From the NCBI RefSeq assembly GCF_000293785.1, contig NZ_AKZI01000059.1, positions 1 to 44,702 on the forward strand: DNA of 44,702 bases. Direction: 5' to 3'. The notes under the pieces were generated by a model that saw only the letters and a list, made by a program, of their open reading frames with translations, was not told where the DNA came from and searched no databases. This document shows positions 22,131 through 29,669 of the stretch, one piece after another (positions within the stretch are counted from its first letter, which is position 1; each line of letters opens with the position of its first letter). This DNA comes from Rhodovulum sp. PH10. GTDB lineage: Bacteria; Pseudomonadota; Alphaproteobacteria; Rhizobiales; Xanthobacteraceae. Position numbers and translations under genes: made by a program.

Positions 22131-23624
22131 TCAGAACCGCGGGATGTCGGGAAAGGCGGTCTGGCCGCCGGAGACGTGCATGCGGCCCTGCTCGGCGCAG
22201 CTGGAGAGCAGCGGGAACACCTTTCCGGGGTTCAGAAGCTCCTTGCCGTCGAAGGCGCGCTTGAGGCGACGCTGCTGCTCGAGATCGAGCTCGGAGAACA
22301 TCGACGGCATCAGGTCGCGCTTCTCGACGCCGACCCCGTGCTCGCCGGTCAGCACGCCGCCGACCTCCACGCACAGTCTCAGAATATCGGCGCCGAACGC
22401 CTCGGCACGGGCGAGCTGGTCGGGGTCGTTGGCGTCGTAGAGAATCAGCGGGTGCAGATTGCCGTCACCGGCGTGAAACACATTGCCGCAGCGCAGCCCG
22501 TAGTGTTCCGACAGCTCGCGGGTGCGGTGCAGCACAGTGGCGAGCTTCGCCCGCGGGATGGTGCCGTCCATGCAGTAATAGTCGGGCGAGATGCGGCCGA
22601 CCGCCGAGAACGCCGCCTTGCGGCCGGCCCAGAACAGCAGCCGCTCGGCCTCCGAGGTCGAGGCCCGCAAATTTCGCGCCCCGCACCCGCGCGCGATCTC
22701 CGACACCCGCTCGATCAGATGGTCGACCTCGGCCGACGGCCCGTCGAGCTCGACGATCAGGATCGCCTCGACGTCGAGCGGATAGCCGGCATGGACGAAA
22801 TCCTCGACCGCGGCGGTGGTCATGCGGTCCATCATCTCCATGCCGCCGGGGATGATGCCGGCGCCGATGATCTTCGCCACGCAGTCGCCGGCGGCCTCCG
22901 CGGTGTCGAAGCCGATCAGCAGCGCGCGGGCGGTCTCGGGCTTCGGCAGGATGCGCACCGTCACCTCGGTGACGACCCCCAAAAGCCCCTCGGAGCCGGT
23001 GACGACGCCGAGAAGGTCGTAGCCGCCGGCATCGAGATGGCCGCCGCCGAGCCGGATCACGTCGCCGTCCGGCAGCACCATCTCACAGCCGAGCACGTTG
23101 TTGGTGGTGAGGCCGTATTTCAGGCAGTGCACGCCGCCGGCGTTCTCGGCGATGTTGCCGCCGATGGTGCAGGCGATCTGCGAGGAGGGGTCGGGGGCAT
23201 AATAGAAGCCGGATTTTTCCACTGCGCGGGTGATCGCCAGATTGGTGACCCCCGGCTCGACCACCGCGAGGCGGTTCTCGTAGTCGATCGCGCGGATGCG
23301 GTTGAACTTGCCCATGCCGAGCAGCACGCCGTCGCCGACCGGCAGCGCGCCGCCCGACAGCGACGTGCCCGCCCCGCGCGGCACCACCTTGACGCCGGCC
23401 TGGTGGCAATAGCGCAAGACCCGCGACACCTGCTCGGTGGTCGAGGGCAGCACGACGACCAGCGGGAGCTGGCGATAGGCGGTCAGCCCGTCGGACTCGT
23501 AGGGGCGCATCTCGCGCGAGGTGGCGATCACGCCCTCGCCCGGCACGATCGCGCGCAGTGCGGCGACGATCTCGTCGCGACGGGCGAGCACGCCCGCGTC
23601 GAGCGGCGGCATGGCCACGCTCAT
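22131..23624 (-). CDS. glcD: Glycolate oxidase FAD-linked subunit GlcD
   Basis: GlcD oxidises glycolate (and often D-lactate) to glyoxylate with FAD; it acts with GlcE and GlcF. The 497-residue protein has the PCMH FAD fold (VVVLPSTTEQVSRVLRYCH, VVPRGAGTSLSGGALP, PDPSSQIACTIGGNIAENAGG, about residues 65-165). The C-terminal cap has CGNVFHAGDGNLHPLIL (metal-binding His region) and GGVLTGEHGVGVEKRDLM, and ends LNPGKVFPL. AGGAGG lies 7 bases before the ATG at 23624, an excellent site. It is the first gene of the glycolate-malate block and divergent from the stress-protein gene at 23863. Confidence 0.96.
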   Translation of the reverse strand: MSVAMPPLDAGVLARRDEIVAALRAIVPGEGVIATSREMRPYESDGLTAYRQLPLVVVLPSTTEQVSRVLRYCHQAGVKVVPRGAGTSLSGGALPVGDGVLLGMGKFNRIRAIDYENRLAVVEPGVTNLAITRAVEKSGFYYAPDPSSQIACTIGGNIAENAGGVHCLKYGLTTNNVLGCEMVLPDGDVIRLGGGHLDAGGYDLLGVVTGSEGLLGVVTEVTVRILPKPETARALLIGFDTAEAAGDCVAKIIGAGIIPGGMEMMDRMTTAAVEDFVHAGYPLDVEAILIVELDGPSAEVDHLIERVSEIARGCGARNLRASTSEAERLLFWAGRKAAFSAVGRISPDYYCMDGTIPRAKLATVLHRTRELSEHYGLRCGNVFHAGDGNLHPLILYDANDPDQLARAEAFGADILRLCVEVGGVLTGEHGVGVEKRDLMPSMFSELDLEQQRRLKRAFDGKELLNPGKVFPLLSSCAEQGRMHVSGGQTAFPDIPRF

Positions 23625-23819
23625 GGGCTTCCTCCTGTCGTTTCCACGGAGCCTTCTGCCGGGCTCTCGTGACGTCATGGTAGCGCGCCGGATCGGTCCC
23701 GATAAGACGGATTCCATGCGCCCCCGCGCGAGGCCACTGGCGCCGGAACCGGCCGTCGTGCGAGGCTTTGACGCCGGTCAAGACGCGACCCGGTCCCGCC
23801 CCTACCCTCGCAAGTCGGA

Positions 23820-23843
23820 GGCGGTCCCTCCCGCGGGGACCGC
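23820..23843 (+). other. Hairpin in the 5' untranslated region of the stress-protein gene
   Basis: GCGGTCCC and GGGACCGC form an 8-bp stem 20 bases before the start codon at 23863, just upstream of the GGGAG ribosome site. No riboswitch class was recognised; it could affect translation or be incidental. Confidence 0.4.
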
Positions 23844-23862
23844 GCCCTACGGGAGTTCCACC

Positions 23863-24693
23863 ATGATCAAGGACATCATCGTCAATCTGGCGCTCGTTCC
23901 CGATCACGATCCCGCGGTTCCGTTCGCGGCCTCGATCGCCCAGCGGTTCGAGGCGCATCTCACCGGCGTCGTGTTCGTCTACGATCCGGTGGTCGCGCCG
24001 AGCGTGATGGACGGCGTCTCGACCGACTGGATCGACGCGCAGCGCCGCGAGAGCCAGGCGCTCGCCAAAAGCGCGGCGGAGCGGTTCGAGCAGGCGGCGA
24101 CCGCGGCCGGGGTCGGCTGCGAGCACCGCATCGTCGAGGCGACGCTCGGCGGCGCGACGGAAATGTTCGGCCGGCTCGCCCGGCGGTTCGACCTCGCGGT
24201 GGTCGGCCAGCGCGAGCCCGACCGGGTGTCGCCGATCGACATGTTCACCGAGGCGGCGCTGTTCGAGTCCGGCCGACCGATCGTGATCGTGCCCTACATC
24301 CAGAAGCAGGGCCTGACGCTCGACCACGTGATGGTCTGCTGGGACGGCAGCAAGCCCGCGGCGCGCGCGGTCGCCGACGCCCTGCCGTTCCTGCGGCTCG
24401 CCCGCAAGGTCGACGTGGTGATGGTCGCCACCGGCCGCACCCGCAGCGACGAGGTGCCGGGCGCCGATCTCGGCCGCCATCTCGCCCGCCACGGCATCAA
24501 GGTGGAGGTGAAGCGGATCGTCGCCGACGACGTCGACGTGCCGAGCACCCTTCTGTCCTATGCCGCCGACGTCTCCGCCGACATGATCGTGATGGGCGGC
24601 TACGGCCATTCGCGGTTGCGCGAGTTCGTGCTCGGCGGCGCCACCCGTGGCATGCTCGCGGCGATGACCGTGCCGGTGCTGATGTCGCATTGA
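23863..24693 (+). CDS. Universal stress protein (tandem UspA fold)
   Basis: The 276-residue cytoplasmic protein contains two Usp halves: MIKDIIVNLALVPDHD (residues 1-16) begins the first and LDHVMVCWDGSKPAARAV (about 155) the second. The C-terminal ATP-binding-type motif is visible as MGGYGHSRLREFVLGGATRG (G-x2-G-x9-G-T pattern) followed by VPVLMSH. Double-domain Usp proteins of this size are common in Rhizobiales. GGGAG lies 9 bases upstream of the ATG. Stress or signalling role is inferred from family only. Confidence 0.88.
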   Translation: MIKDIIVNLALVPDHDPAVPFAASIAQRFEAHLTGVVFVYDPVVAPSVMDGVSTDWIDAQRRESQALAKSAAERFEQAATAAGVGCEHRIVEATLGGATEMFGRLARRFDLAVVGQREPDRVSPIDMFTEAALFESGRPIVIVPYIQKQGLTLDHVMVCWDGSKPAARAVADALPFLRLARKVDVVMVATGRTRSDEVPGADLGRHLARHGIKVEVKRIVADDVDVPSTLLSYAADVSADMIVMGGYGHSRLREFVLGGATRGMLAAMTVPVLMSH

Positions 24694-24814
24694 GGAACAC
24701 GGAAGATGCTCCGGCCGTTCGAGCTGTTGTTCGGGCGGCCGGCGGCGCCGCCGGCACGGCGAGCGCGAGACGCGCGTGGAACGCGTGATCCGCGAGGCGA
24801 GTGGGGGCGAGCGC

Positions 24815-25981
24815 ATGGCGGACGATTACAGGTTCGGGATCGAGGAGGAGTACTTTCTCGTCGATGCCGAGACGCGGGCCTTGATCGAGAAGGCGCCGGA
24901 GGGCTTGCACGAGGCGGCGACCGCGGCGCTCGGCGATTCGGTCGACCACGAGCTGCTGCAGGCGCAGATCGAGGTGCAGACGCGGCCGCACACCGACATC
25001 GCGGAAGCCCGCCGCGAGCTCGCCGGGCTGCGCCGCACGGTGGCGAAGATCGCCGCCGCGCACGGCTGTGCGCCGGTCGCCGCCGGCACCCACCCGACCG
25101 CGATCTGGACCGACGCCCGCCAGACGCCGAGCGAGCGCTACGACACCATCATTCGCGAGCTGCAGATCGTCGGCCGGCGCGATCTCGTGTGCGGCATGCA
25201 CGTGCATGTCGAGCTGCCAAATCCCGACCGCCGGGTCGAGGTGATGGCGCGGCTCCTGCCCTATCTGCCGCTGTTCGTCGCGCTCGCCACCTCCTCGCCG
25301 TTCTGGCAGGGCCACCGCACCGGGCTGCGCTGCTATCGGCTCGCGCTCTACGACGAGATGCCGCGCACCGGCCTGCCGCATCTGTTTCGCCGCACCGAGG
25401 AGTACGAGGCCTATGTCGCGGCGCTGACCCGCACCGGCGTGATCCGCGACGGCAGCTTCGTGTGGTGGATGATGCGGCCCTCGGCGAAGCTGCCGACACT
25501 CGAGCTGCGGGCGCCCGACGTGTGCACCTCGCTCGACCACGCGATCGCGCTCACCGCGCTCTACCGGGCGCTGGTGCGCCGGCTGGTGCGCGACCCGTCG
25601 GTCAATGCCGACATCTCGGCGGTCGGCCGGGCGCTGGCGCTCGAGAACAAGTGGCGGGCCCAGCGCTGGGGGGTCTCGGCGGCGCTGGTCACCGAGACCG
25701 ACGACGCGCTGGTGCCGGTGCCGGCGCTGCTCGACCGGGTGCTGGAGCTGGTGGCGGAGGACGCCGACGCGCTCGGCTGCGCGGCGGAGGTCGCGGCGTG
25801 CCGCACGATCTGCGCGACCGGCACCTCGGCCGACCGCCAGCTCGGCGTCTTTGCCGAGGCCGACGGCGACGACGATCCCGAGCGCGGGCTCGCCGCGGTC
25901 ACCGCATGGCTGGTGGCGGCCTCGAAGCCCGGCGAGCAGCCGGGCGAAAAATCCGGAGAAAGATCCGGCGAGCCGGGATGA
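24815..25981 (+). CDS. Carboxylate-amine ligase, YbdK / glutamate-cysteine ligase type 2 family
   Basis: The 388-residue protein has the GCS2 family marks: YRFGIEEEYFLVDAETRAL (N-terminus), LLQAQIEVQTRPHTD, DLVCGMHVHVELPNPDRRVEVM (about residues 125-146, with the metal His pair) and LPTLELRAPDVCTSLDHAIA. These enzymes ligate an amino acid through its gamma-carboxyl to an amine and show weak gamma-glutamyl-cysteine synthesis. The real substrate is not predictable. The ATG at 24815 is chosen because the family starts near it and GGGGGCGAG precedes it; a GTG at 24776 would add 13 residues. The C-terminus is a short charged repeat (KPGEQPGEKSGERSGE). Confidence 0.9.
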   Translation: MADDYRFGIEEEYFLVDAETRALIEKAPEGLHEAATAALGDSVDHELLQAQIEVQTRPHTDIAEARRELAGLRRTVAKIAAAHGCAPVAAGTHPTAIWTDARQTPSERYDTIIRELQIVGRRDLVCGMHVHVELPNPDRRVEVMARLLPYLPLFVALATSSPFWQGHRTGLRCYRLALYDEMPRTGLPHLFRRTEEYEAYVAALTRTGVIRDGSFVWWMMRPSAKLPTLELRAPDVCTSLDHAIALTALYRALVRRLVRDPSVNADISAVGRALALENKWRAQRWGVSAALVTETDDALVPVPALLDRVLELVAEDADALGCAAEVAACRTICATGTSADRQLGVFAEADGDDDPERGLAAVTAWLVAASKPGEQPGEKSGERSGEPG

Positions 25982-26025
25982 GCCACGCGCCGTCCCGCTA
26001 GACGTCGACCGCGACGCGGCCGGCG

Positions 26026-27042
26026 TCAGACGCCGTAGCGCTCGCGATACCAGCCGACGAAGCGGGCGACGCCCTCCTCGATCGGCGTTTTCGGCCGGAA
26101 GCCGACCGCCGCGGTCAGCGCGGAGACGTCGGCGAACGTCTCGTGCACGTCGCCCGGCTGCATCGGCAGCATCTCGCGGATCGCCTCGCGGCCGAGCGCG
26201 CGCTCGATCAGATCGACCACGTAGGGCACCGCGACCGGCGCGGAATTGCCGATATTGTAGACCCGGAACGGCGCCCGGCTGGAGGCCGGGTCCGGTGCCT
26301 CGCCCGACCATGTGGGGTCGCCCGCCGGCACCCGGTCGATCAGCCGGACCATCGCCTCGACCACGTCGTCGACATAGGTGAAGTCGCGCCGCATGTCGCC
26401 GCCGTTGAACAGCCGCACCGGCCGGCCTTCCGCGATCGCCCGGGTGAACAGCCACATCGCCATGTCGGGCCGGCCCCACGGCCCGTACACCGTGAAGAAG
26501 CGCAAGCCCGTGGTCGGCAGGCCGAACAGATGGGCGTAGGCGTGCGCCATCAGCTCGTTCGCCTTCTTGGTCGCGCCGTAGAGGCTGAGCGGGTGGTCGA
26601 CGTGCTGCGCGGTCGAAAACGGCACCGCGGTGTCGGCGCCATAGACCGAGGACGACGAGGCGTAGAGGAGATGGCCGCAGCCGTTGTGGCGGCAGCCTTC
26701 GAGCACGGTGAGAAAACCGGTGAGGTTGGAGTCGAGATAGGCGAACGGCGCATCGAGCGAGTGGCGCACCCCCGCTTGTGCCGCGAGATGCACCACGACC
26801 GGAAATTTTTCGCGAGCGAAGAGGGCAGCGACCGCAGGGCGATCGGCGAGATCGAGCGCTTCGAAGCGGAAATCCGCGCCGCCGCCGAGCGCCGCCAACC
26901 GGTCGCGCTTGAGCGCGGGGTCGTAATAGGTGTTGAGGTCGTCGACCCCCACCACGGTACGGCCGGCGGCGAGCAGCCGGCGCGTCAGATGGAAGCCGAT
27001 GAAGCCGGCAGCACCGGTGACGAGAATCGGATCGGAGGGCAT
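26026..27042 (-). CDS. NAD-dependent epimerase, probable UDP-glucuronate 4-epimerase
   Basis: The 338-residue extended SDR protein has LVTGAAGFIGFHLTRRLLAAG (Rossmann), VVGVDDLNTYYDPALKRDRL (a segment typical of UDP-glucuronate epimerases such as LspL/Cap1J), HLAAQAGVRHSLDAPFAYLD, YASSSSVYGADTAVPF, LYGATKKANELMAHAY (YxxxK) and FFTVYGPWGRPDMAMWLFT. It would convert UDP-GlcA to UDP-GalA for surface polysaccharide. It differs from many relatives in carrying a short insertion (DPTWSGEAPDPASSRAPF) before YNIGNSAPV. It is not next to other glycan genes, being convergent with the ligase gene. Confidence 0.88.
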   Translation of the reverse strand: MPSDPILVTGAAGFIGFHLTRRLLAAGRTVVGVDDLNTYYDPALKRDRLAALGGGADFRFEALDLADRPAVAALFAREKFPVVVHLAAQAGVRHSLDAPFAYLDSNLTGFLTVLEGCRHNGCGHLLYASSSSVYGADTAVPFSTAQHVDHPLSLYGATKKANELMAHAYAHLFGLPTTGLRFFTVYGPWGRPDMAMWLFTRAIAEGRPVRLFNGGDMRRDFTYVDDVVEAMVRLIDRVPAGDPTWSGEAPDPASSRAPFRVYNIGNSAPVAVPYVVDLIERALGREAIREMLPMQPGDVHETFADVSALTAAVGFRPKTPIEEGVARFVGWYRERYGV

Positions 27043-27253
27043 GACGTCTCGCTCGGCCGCAGGCGGCGGCTCGGCCCGTTCATGCCGGCCTGCGATGCGG
27101 ATGTCCAGCCGGCGGTGTCGGCGCACGGACGGGGGAGGCGCCGACACCGGCGCGCGGTCGCGGTCCGGCGAGCTCCATCGGACGATCCCAGGCGGAGCCT
27201 TTACCCTCCGTCCGGCGTTCTCCTCTGTCGTCTTCGGAACGCACGGGGCCGTC

Positions 27254-27394
27254 ATGTTCGACAGGACGTTGCTACTCTGGATCATCACCGGCCTCGTTCT
27301 GCTGGTGTGGGCTCATGCCACGGCGACCGCGCTCCTGCCGCCCTCGGCCCTGACGGCAGCCCGACCGGGTGACGCGGTCGCCGTGAGACCGTGA
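27254..27394 (+). CDS. Tiny single-pass membrane protein (46 aa)
   Basis: The short frame starts MFDRTLLLWIITGLVLLVWAH, one clear transmembrane helix, followed by an Ala/Pro-rich tail. The ribosome site is weak (ACGGGG about 6 bases upstream). The hydrophobic N-terminus is not what random GC-rich sequence gives, which is the main support. It is divergent from the epimerase gene. Function unknown. Confidence 0.45.
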   Translation: MFDRTLLLWIITGLVLLVWAHATATALLPPSALTAARPGDAVAVRP

Positions 27395-27584
27395 GGTCAC
27401 CGCGCCAACGCACACCCGGCGTCCCTCGGGGCGGGTTTTCCGGGGCGGATCTTCCGGGACTCCGTTCCCGCGCGGAACAATCGCGCTCGCTGGAGGTTGT
27501 TTCATATCGCCGGCAGCGATCCACATGTGGGCGCCGGTGGCCGAGAGACCGGTTGCGCTCCCGCCTGCACAACGGGAGCGACCC

Positions 27585-28049
27585 ATGGGACGACCGTTCT
27601 CCGCGCTCGTGACCGAATCGATCGCAATTCAGACGGATTTCAAGCAACGCGTCGCTGCGGCGTGCGGTGAGATGCGCACCACGCGCGACCACACCAGCAA
27701 GCTGATCGCGCAATCCCGGACACTGATGGCCCAGACCGATGCGATTCTGGGCGGCAGGACGACCGTGGTCGACGGGATGGGACTGCCAGGGGGTGGCTCC
27801 GGACGCGGGCCGGCGGATCCCCATGCGCAGAGCATCGGGAACGCGAAAGGGCCGACCTCCGTCCGGGACTGCAGCTCCGCCGCCCGGTCGGGCATGCAGA
27901 CGCCGGCCTTCACTCGCGAGCAGGCGATCACGCGGCGCCAGCCGTTCCCGCCTGGCCGGCTCGCCGAGCGACACCGTTGCCCTCGATGTGCGTATTGGCG
28001 AGTGACGGCGCTGTCCGACCCGCCGGGCGCGGTCGAGCGTCGCCGCTGA
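27585..28049 (+). pseudogene. Hypothetical gene with decayed 3' part fused to a zinc-ribbon-like remnant
   Basis: The ATG at 27585 has GGGAG 6 bases upstream and opens a coding-like frame (MGRPFSALVTESIAIQTDF, then a helical stretch ending SRTLMAQTDAILGG, about 70 residues). After about 27800 the frame becomes Gly/Ser-rich. At 27894-28040 it reads MQTPAFTREQAITRR, then RLAERHRCPRCAYWRVTAL. That part resembles the protein at 35712 (MQTLVCTRGRAFPLARLAERF). The second part looks like a remnant of the same small CxxC protein family found beside the integrase at the right end of the island, so the present frame is probably a deletion-made chimera. Confidence 0.45.
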
Positions 28050-28095
28050 TCACCCCCGCCGATCACCCCCCGCCGTTCACCACCCGCCGATCACC
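28047..28095. repeat. Short imperfect tandem repeats of CCGCCGATCACC type
   Basis: Four imperfect copies of a 12-14-base unit (C-CCGATCACC, one as CCGTTCACC) run here, at the left end of the integrase fragment. It is probably slippage DNA in decaying sequence. Confidence 0.5.
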
Positions 28096-28225
28096 GTCTC
28101 GGGTGTTCGGCTGTCGGACCCGCGGGAATCGGGATCCGCTCGATCGCACGCTCGATCGCGCGCTTGGCGAAGAGGAAATCGGAGCTTTCGGAGCGCCGGG
28201 ACGGACGGCCCGCTGCGAGCACCAT
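28091..28225 (-). pseudogene. 5' fragment of a tRNA-island integrase
   Basis: Reading from the ATG at 28225, the first residues are MVLAAGRPSRRSESSDFLF followed by AKR. They match the start of the integrase at the right island end (MVLAMARPSRRSESSNFLF, CKR). The match ends after about 22 residues; the rest (IERAIERIPIPAG) is unrelated and stops at 28091. It is only the leftover 5' end of a second integrase gene lying just inside an att-like sequence. Confidence 0.75.
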
Positions 28226-28340
28226 GTGCACCACCCGCGTGTCACCCGTCGGGCGGCCAAAACGCCTTCGATGCTCGGAAGTCGTTCGGCATCGAGCTTT
28301 TTTGGAAAGCTTTTGGGATGACGTGGTGCCTAGGAAAGGA
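28159..28340. repeat. Left copy of the island-flanking direct repeat
   Basis: This 182-base stretch is about 88% identical by eye to 36786-36967 in the same orientation. It includes an integrase 5' end, its upstream region and a 17-base piece of tRNA 3' end. Shared blocks include CAAAACGCCTTCGATGCTCG and ATCGAGCTTTTTTGG. Confidence 0.88.
28324..28340. other. Putative attachment site, left (att of tRNA-Leu 3' end)
   Basis: TGGTGCCTAGGAAAGGA matches the 3' end of the tRNA-Leu gene (TGGTGCCCAGGAAAGGA at 36951-36967, plus-strand sense) with one mismatch. Homology to the tRNA stops sharply after it, as expected for an integration core. Confidence 0.75.
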
Positions 28341-28466
28341 AAGGCCGATTTTGCTTGTTATTTCTTGAACTTACGAAGGAATTTCGACCGCGGATGACGC
28401 GTTGTGTACCAGTTCTGTGGCCGCCGGACAAGCAGCGACATCGGCATGCCGGGGTTACGCTGGCAC
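28341..28466 (+). promoter_or_regulatory. Probable CRISPR leader region
   Basis: The 126 bases between the att-like site and the first repeat start A+T-rich (28341-28385) and hold no gene. Since the array terminator is at the other end and the repeats start GTTG on the plus strand, pre-crRNA transcription from here is inferred. No convincing -35/-10 pair could be fixed. Confidence 0.5.
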
Positions 28467-29226
28467 GTTGCGGTTGGGCCGCGCCGCGTTCCCTGCTAGA
28501 CCGCCGGCCCGCGTGATAACGATCGTCGGCAGGTTGCGGTTGGGCCGCGCCGCGTTCCCTGCTAGACCCGGGCCGCGGATCGCAAAGCTTCCGCCGCCGT
28601 TGCGGTTGGGCCGCGCCGCGTTCCCTGCTAGACCGACTGCGCGACGCTTCTGCCTGGCTTTGTCGTTGCGGTTGGGCCGCGCCGCGTTCCCTGCTAGACC
28701 GAGCTCGACCTCCTGGAATTTCGTCGGCAGGTTGCGGTTGGGCCGCGCCGCGTTCCCTGCTAGACCTTCCGCCACCTCGGCGAGACCTGGATTGAGTTGC
28801 GGTTGGGCCGCGCCGCGTTCCCTGCTAGACCCCCATCCCGGGTTGCGCTTTATGCGGTCCGGTTGCGGTTGGGCCGCGCCGCGTTCCCTGCTAGACCACA
28901 TGCTTGGTGCGCGTCATCTCGACGACAGTTGCGGTTGGGCCGCGCCGCGTTCCCTGCTAGACCGCGACCGTCAGGTGGACGCATCTGGTGCCGGTTGCGG
29001 TTGGGCCGCGCCGCGTTCCCTGCTAGACCATGCTCGGGCACATCCACAAGTTTCTCGCTGTTGCGGTTGGGCCGCGCCGCGTTCCCTGCTAGACCAGTGC
29101 CGGCGCCTGCACCTTGGTGCGCTTGTTGCGGTTGGGCCGCGCCGCGTTCCCTGCTAGACCGGGGTCGCAAATCACTTTGGAGACAGTACCGTTGCGGTTG
29201 GGCCGCGCCGCGTTCCCTGCTAGACC
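28467..29226 (+). CRISPR. CRISPR array, 12 repeats of 36 bp and 11 spacers (type II-C)
   Basis: Twelve identical 36-bp repeats, beginning GTTGCGGTTGGGCCGCGCC and ending GTTCCCTGCTAGACC, start at 28467, 28533, 28599, 28665, 28731, 28796, 28862, 28928, 28994, 29060, 29125 and 29191. Spacers are 30 bp, except the fifth (28767-28795) and tenth (29096-29124), which are 29 bp. No two spacers are alike and none matches elsewhere in this window by eye. The repeat start (GTTG) and end (TGCTA...) agree with type II-C arrays such as those of Neisseria and Parvibaculum. Anti-repeat, terminator and cas genes nearby all fit a plus-strand transcript, convergent with cas2. All repeats are identical, so no degenerate trailer end marks polarity. 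Confidence 0.98.
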
Positions 29227-29237
29227 TGCCTGCGAAG

Positions 29238-29263
29238 ATCCCCCTGAAAACAGGGGGATTTTT
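29238..29263 (+). terminator. Terminator of the pre-crRNA transcript
   Basis: ATCCCCCTG (29238-29246), an AAAA loop and CAGGGGGAT (29251-29259) are followed by TTTT. It lies 11 bases after the last repeat. The T-run is only on the plus-strand side, which supports transcription of the array from left to right and insulates it from the converging cas operon. Confidence 0.88.
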
Positions 29264-29331
29264 GCATTTGCACCGCGCCAGAACCGGCACCGGCTGGTCT
29301 TTCAGGGGCGGGTCGCATCGCTTTTCATCGC

Positions 29332-29658
29332 TCAGAAGAGTGAAAGCTGATCCGGCCGGGCCGGACGAGGGCCGTCGTGACGCCCCCTGAAGCTGCGGAT
29401 ATTGGCGTATTGGCGGTCGGTGAACCACACCACATCCACCTTTCCGTGAGCCGGAACGTGGCGCCCTATCCTGCCGGTGATCGTCTCCGCCTGCTCCTTG
29501 CCAGCGGTGAACCGAAGATAGCAGGAGAGCTGCATCATCATGAAGCCCTCGTCGAGCAGGAATTGCCGAAACTTGGTGGCCCGCTTGCGTTCCGCCTTCG
29601 TCAGTACGGGCAGGTCGAACAGCGCCATGATCCACAAGATCCGATACCCCGACAGCAT
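29332..29658 (-). CDS. cas2: CRISPR-associated endoribonuclease Cas2
   Basis: Cas2 forms the structural core of the Cas1-Cas2 spacer integrase. The 108-residue protein has the ferredoxin-like core with ILWIMALFDLPVLTKAERKR (beta-1 with the conserved Asp), FRQFLLDEGFMMMQLSCYLRF and VVWFTDRQYANI. It ends in PDQLSLF, typical of type II-C Cas2. The start MLSGYRILW at 29658 matches family N-termini; an ATG at 29673 (MKPPSMLSGYR) is also possible and is where a cas1 stop would normally overlap (ATGA in another frame). It ends 106 bases from the array. Its whole length lies inside the open frame that continues from cas1. Confidence 0.93.
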   Translation of the reverse strand: MLSGYRILWIMALFDLPVLTKAERKRATKFRQFLLDEGFMMMQLSCYLRFTAGKEQAETITGRIGRHVPAHGKVDVVWFTDRQYANIRSFRGRHDGPRPARPDQLSLF

Positions 29659-29669
29659 GCTCGGCGGTT

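Noticed and set aside
23820..23843. Riboswitch before the universal stress protein
   Set aside because: Only a single 8-bp hairpin is visible, with no conserved riboswitch core.
28503..29190. Self-targeting spacers within this window
   Set aside because: Comparing spacers by eye with flanking genes gave no match; a real search of the full genome was not possible here.
28402..29390. Long open frames across the CRISPR array in several frames (repeated RLGRAAFPARP or GLAGNAARPNRN units)
   Set aside because: They are translations of the 36-bp repeat plus spacers and have no ribosome site; the DNA is an array, not a repeat protein gene.
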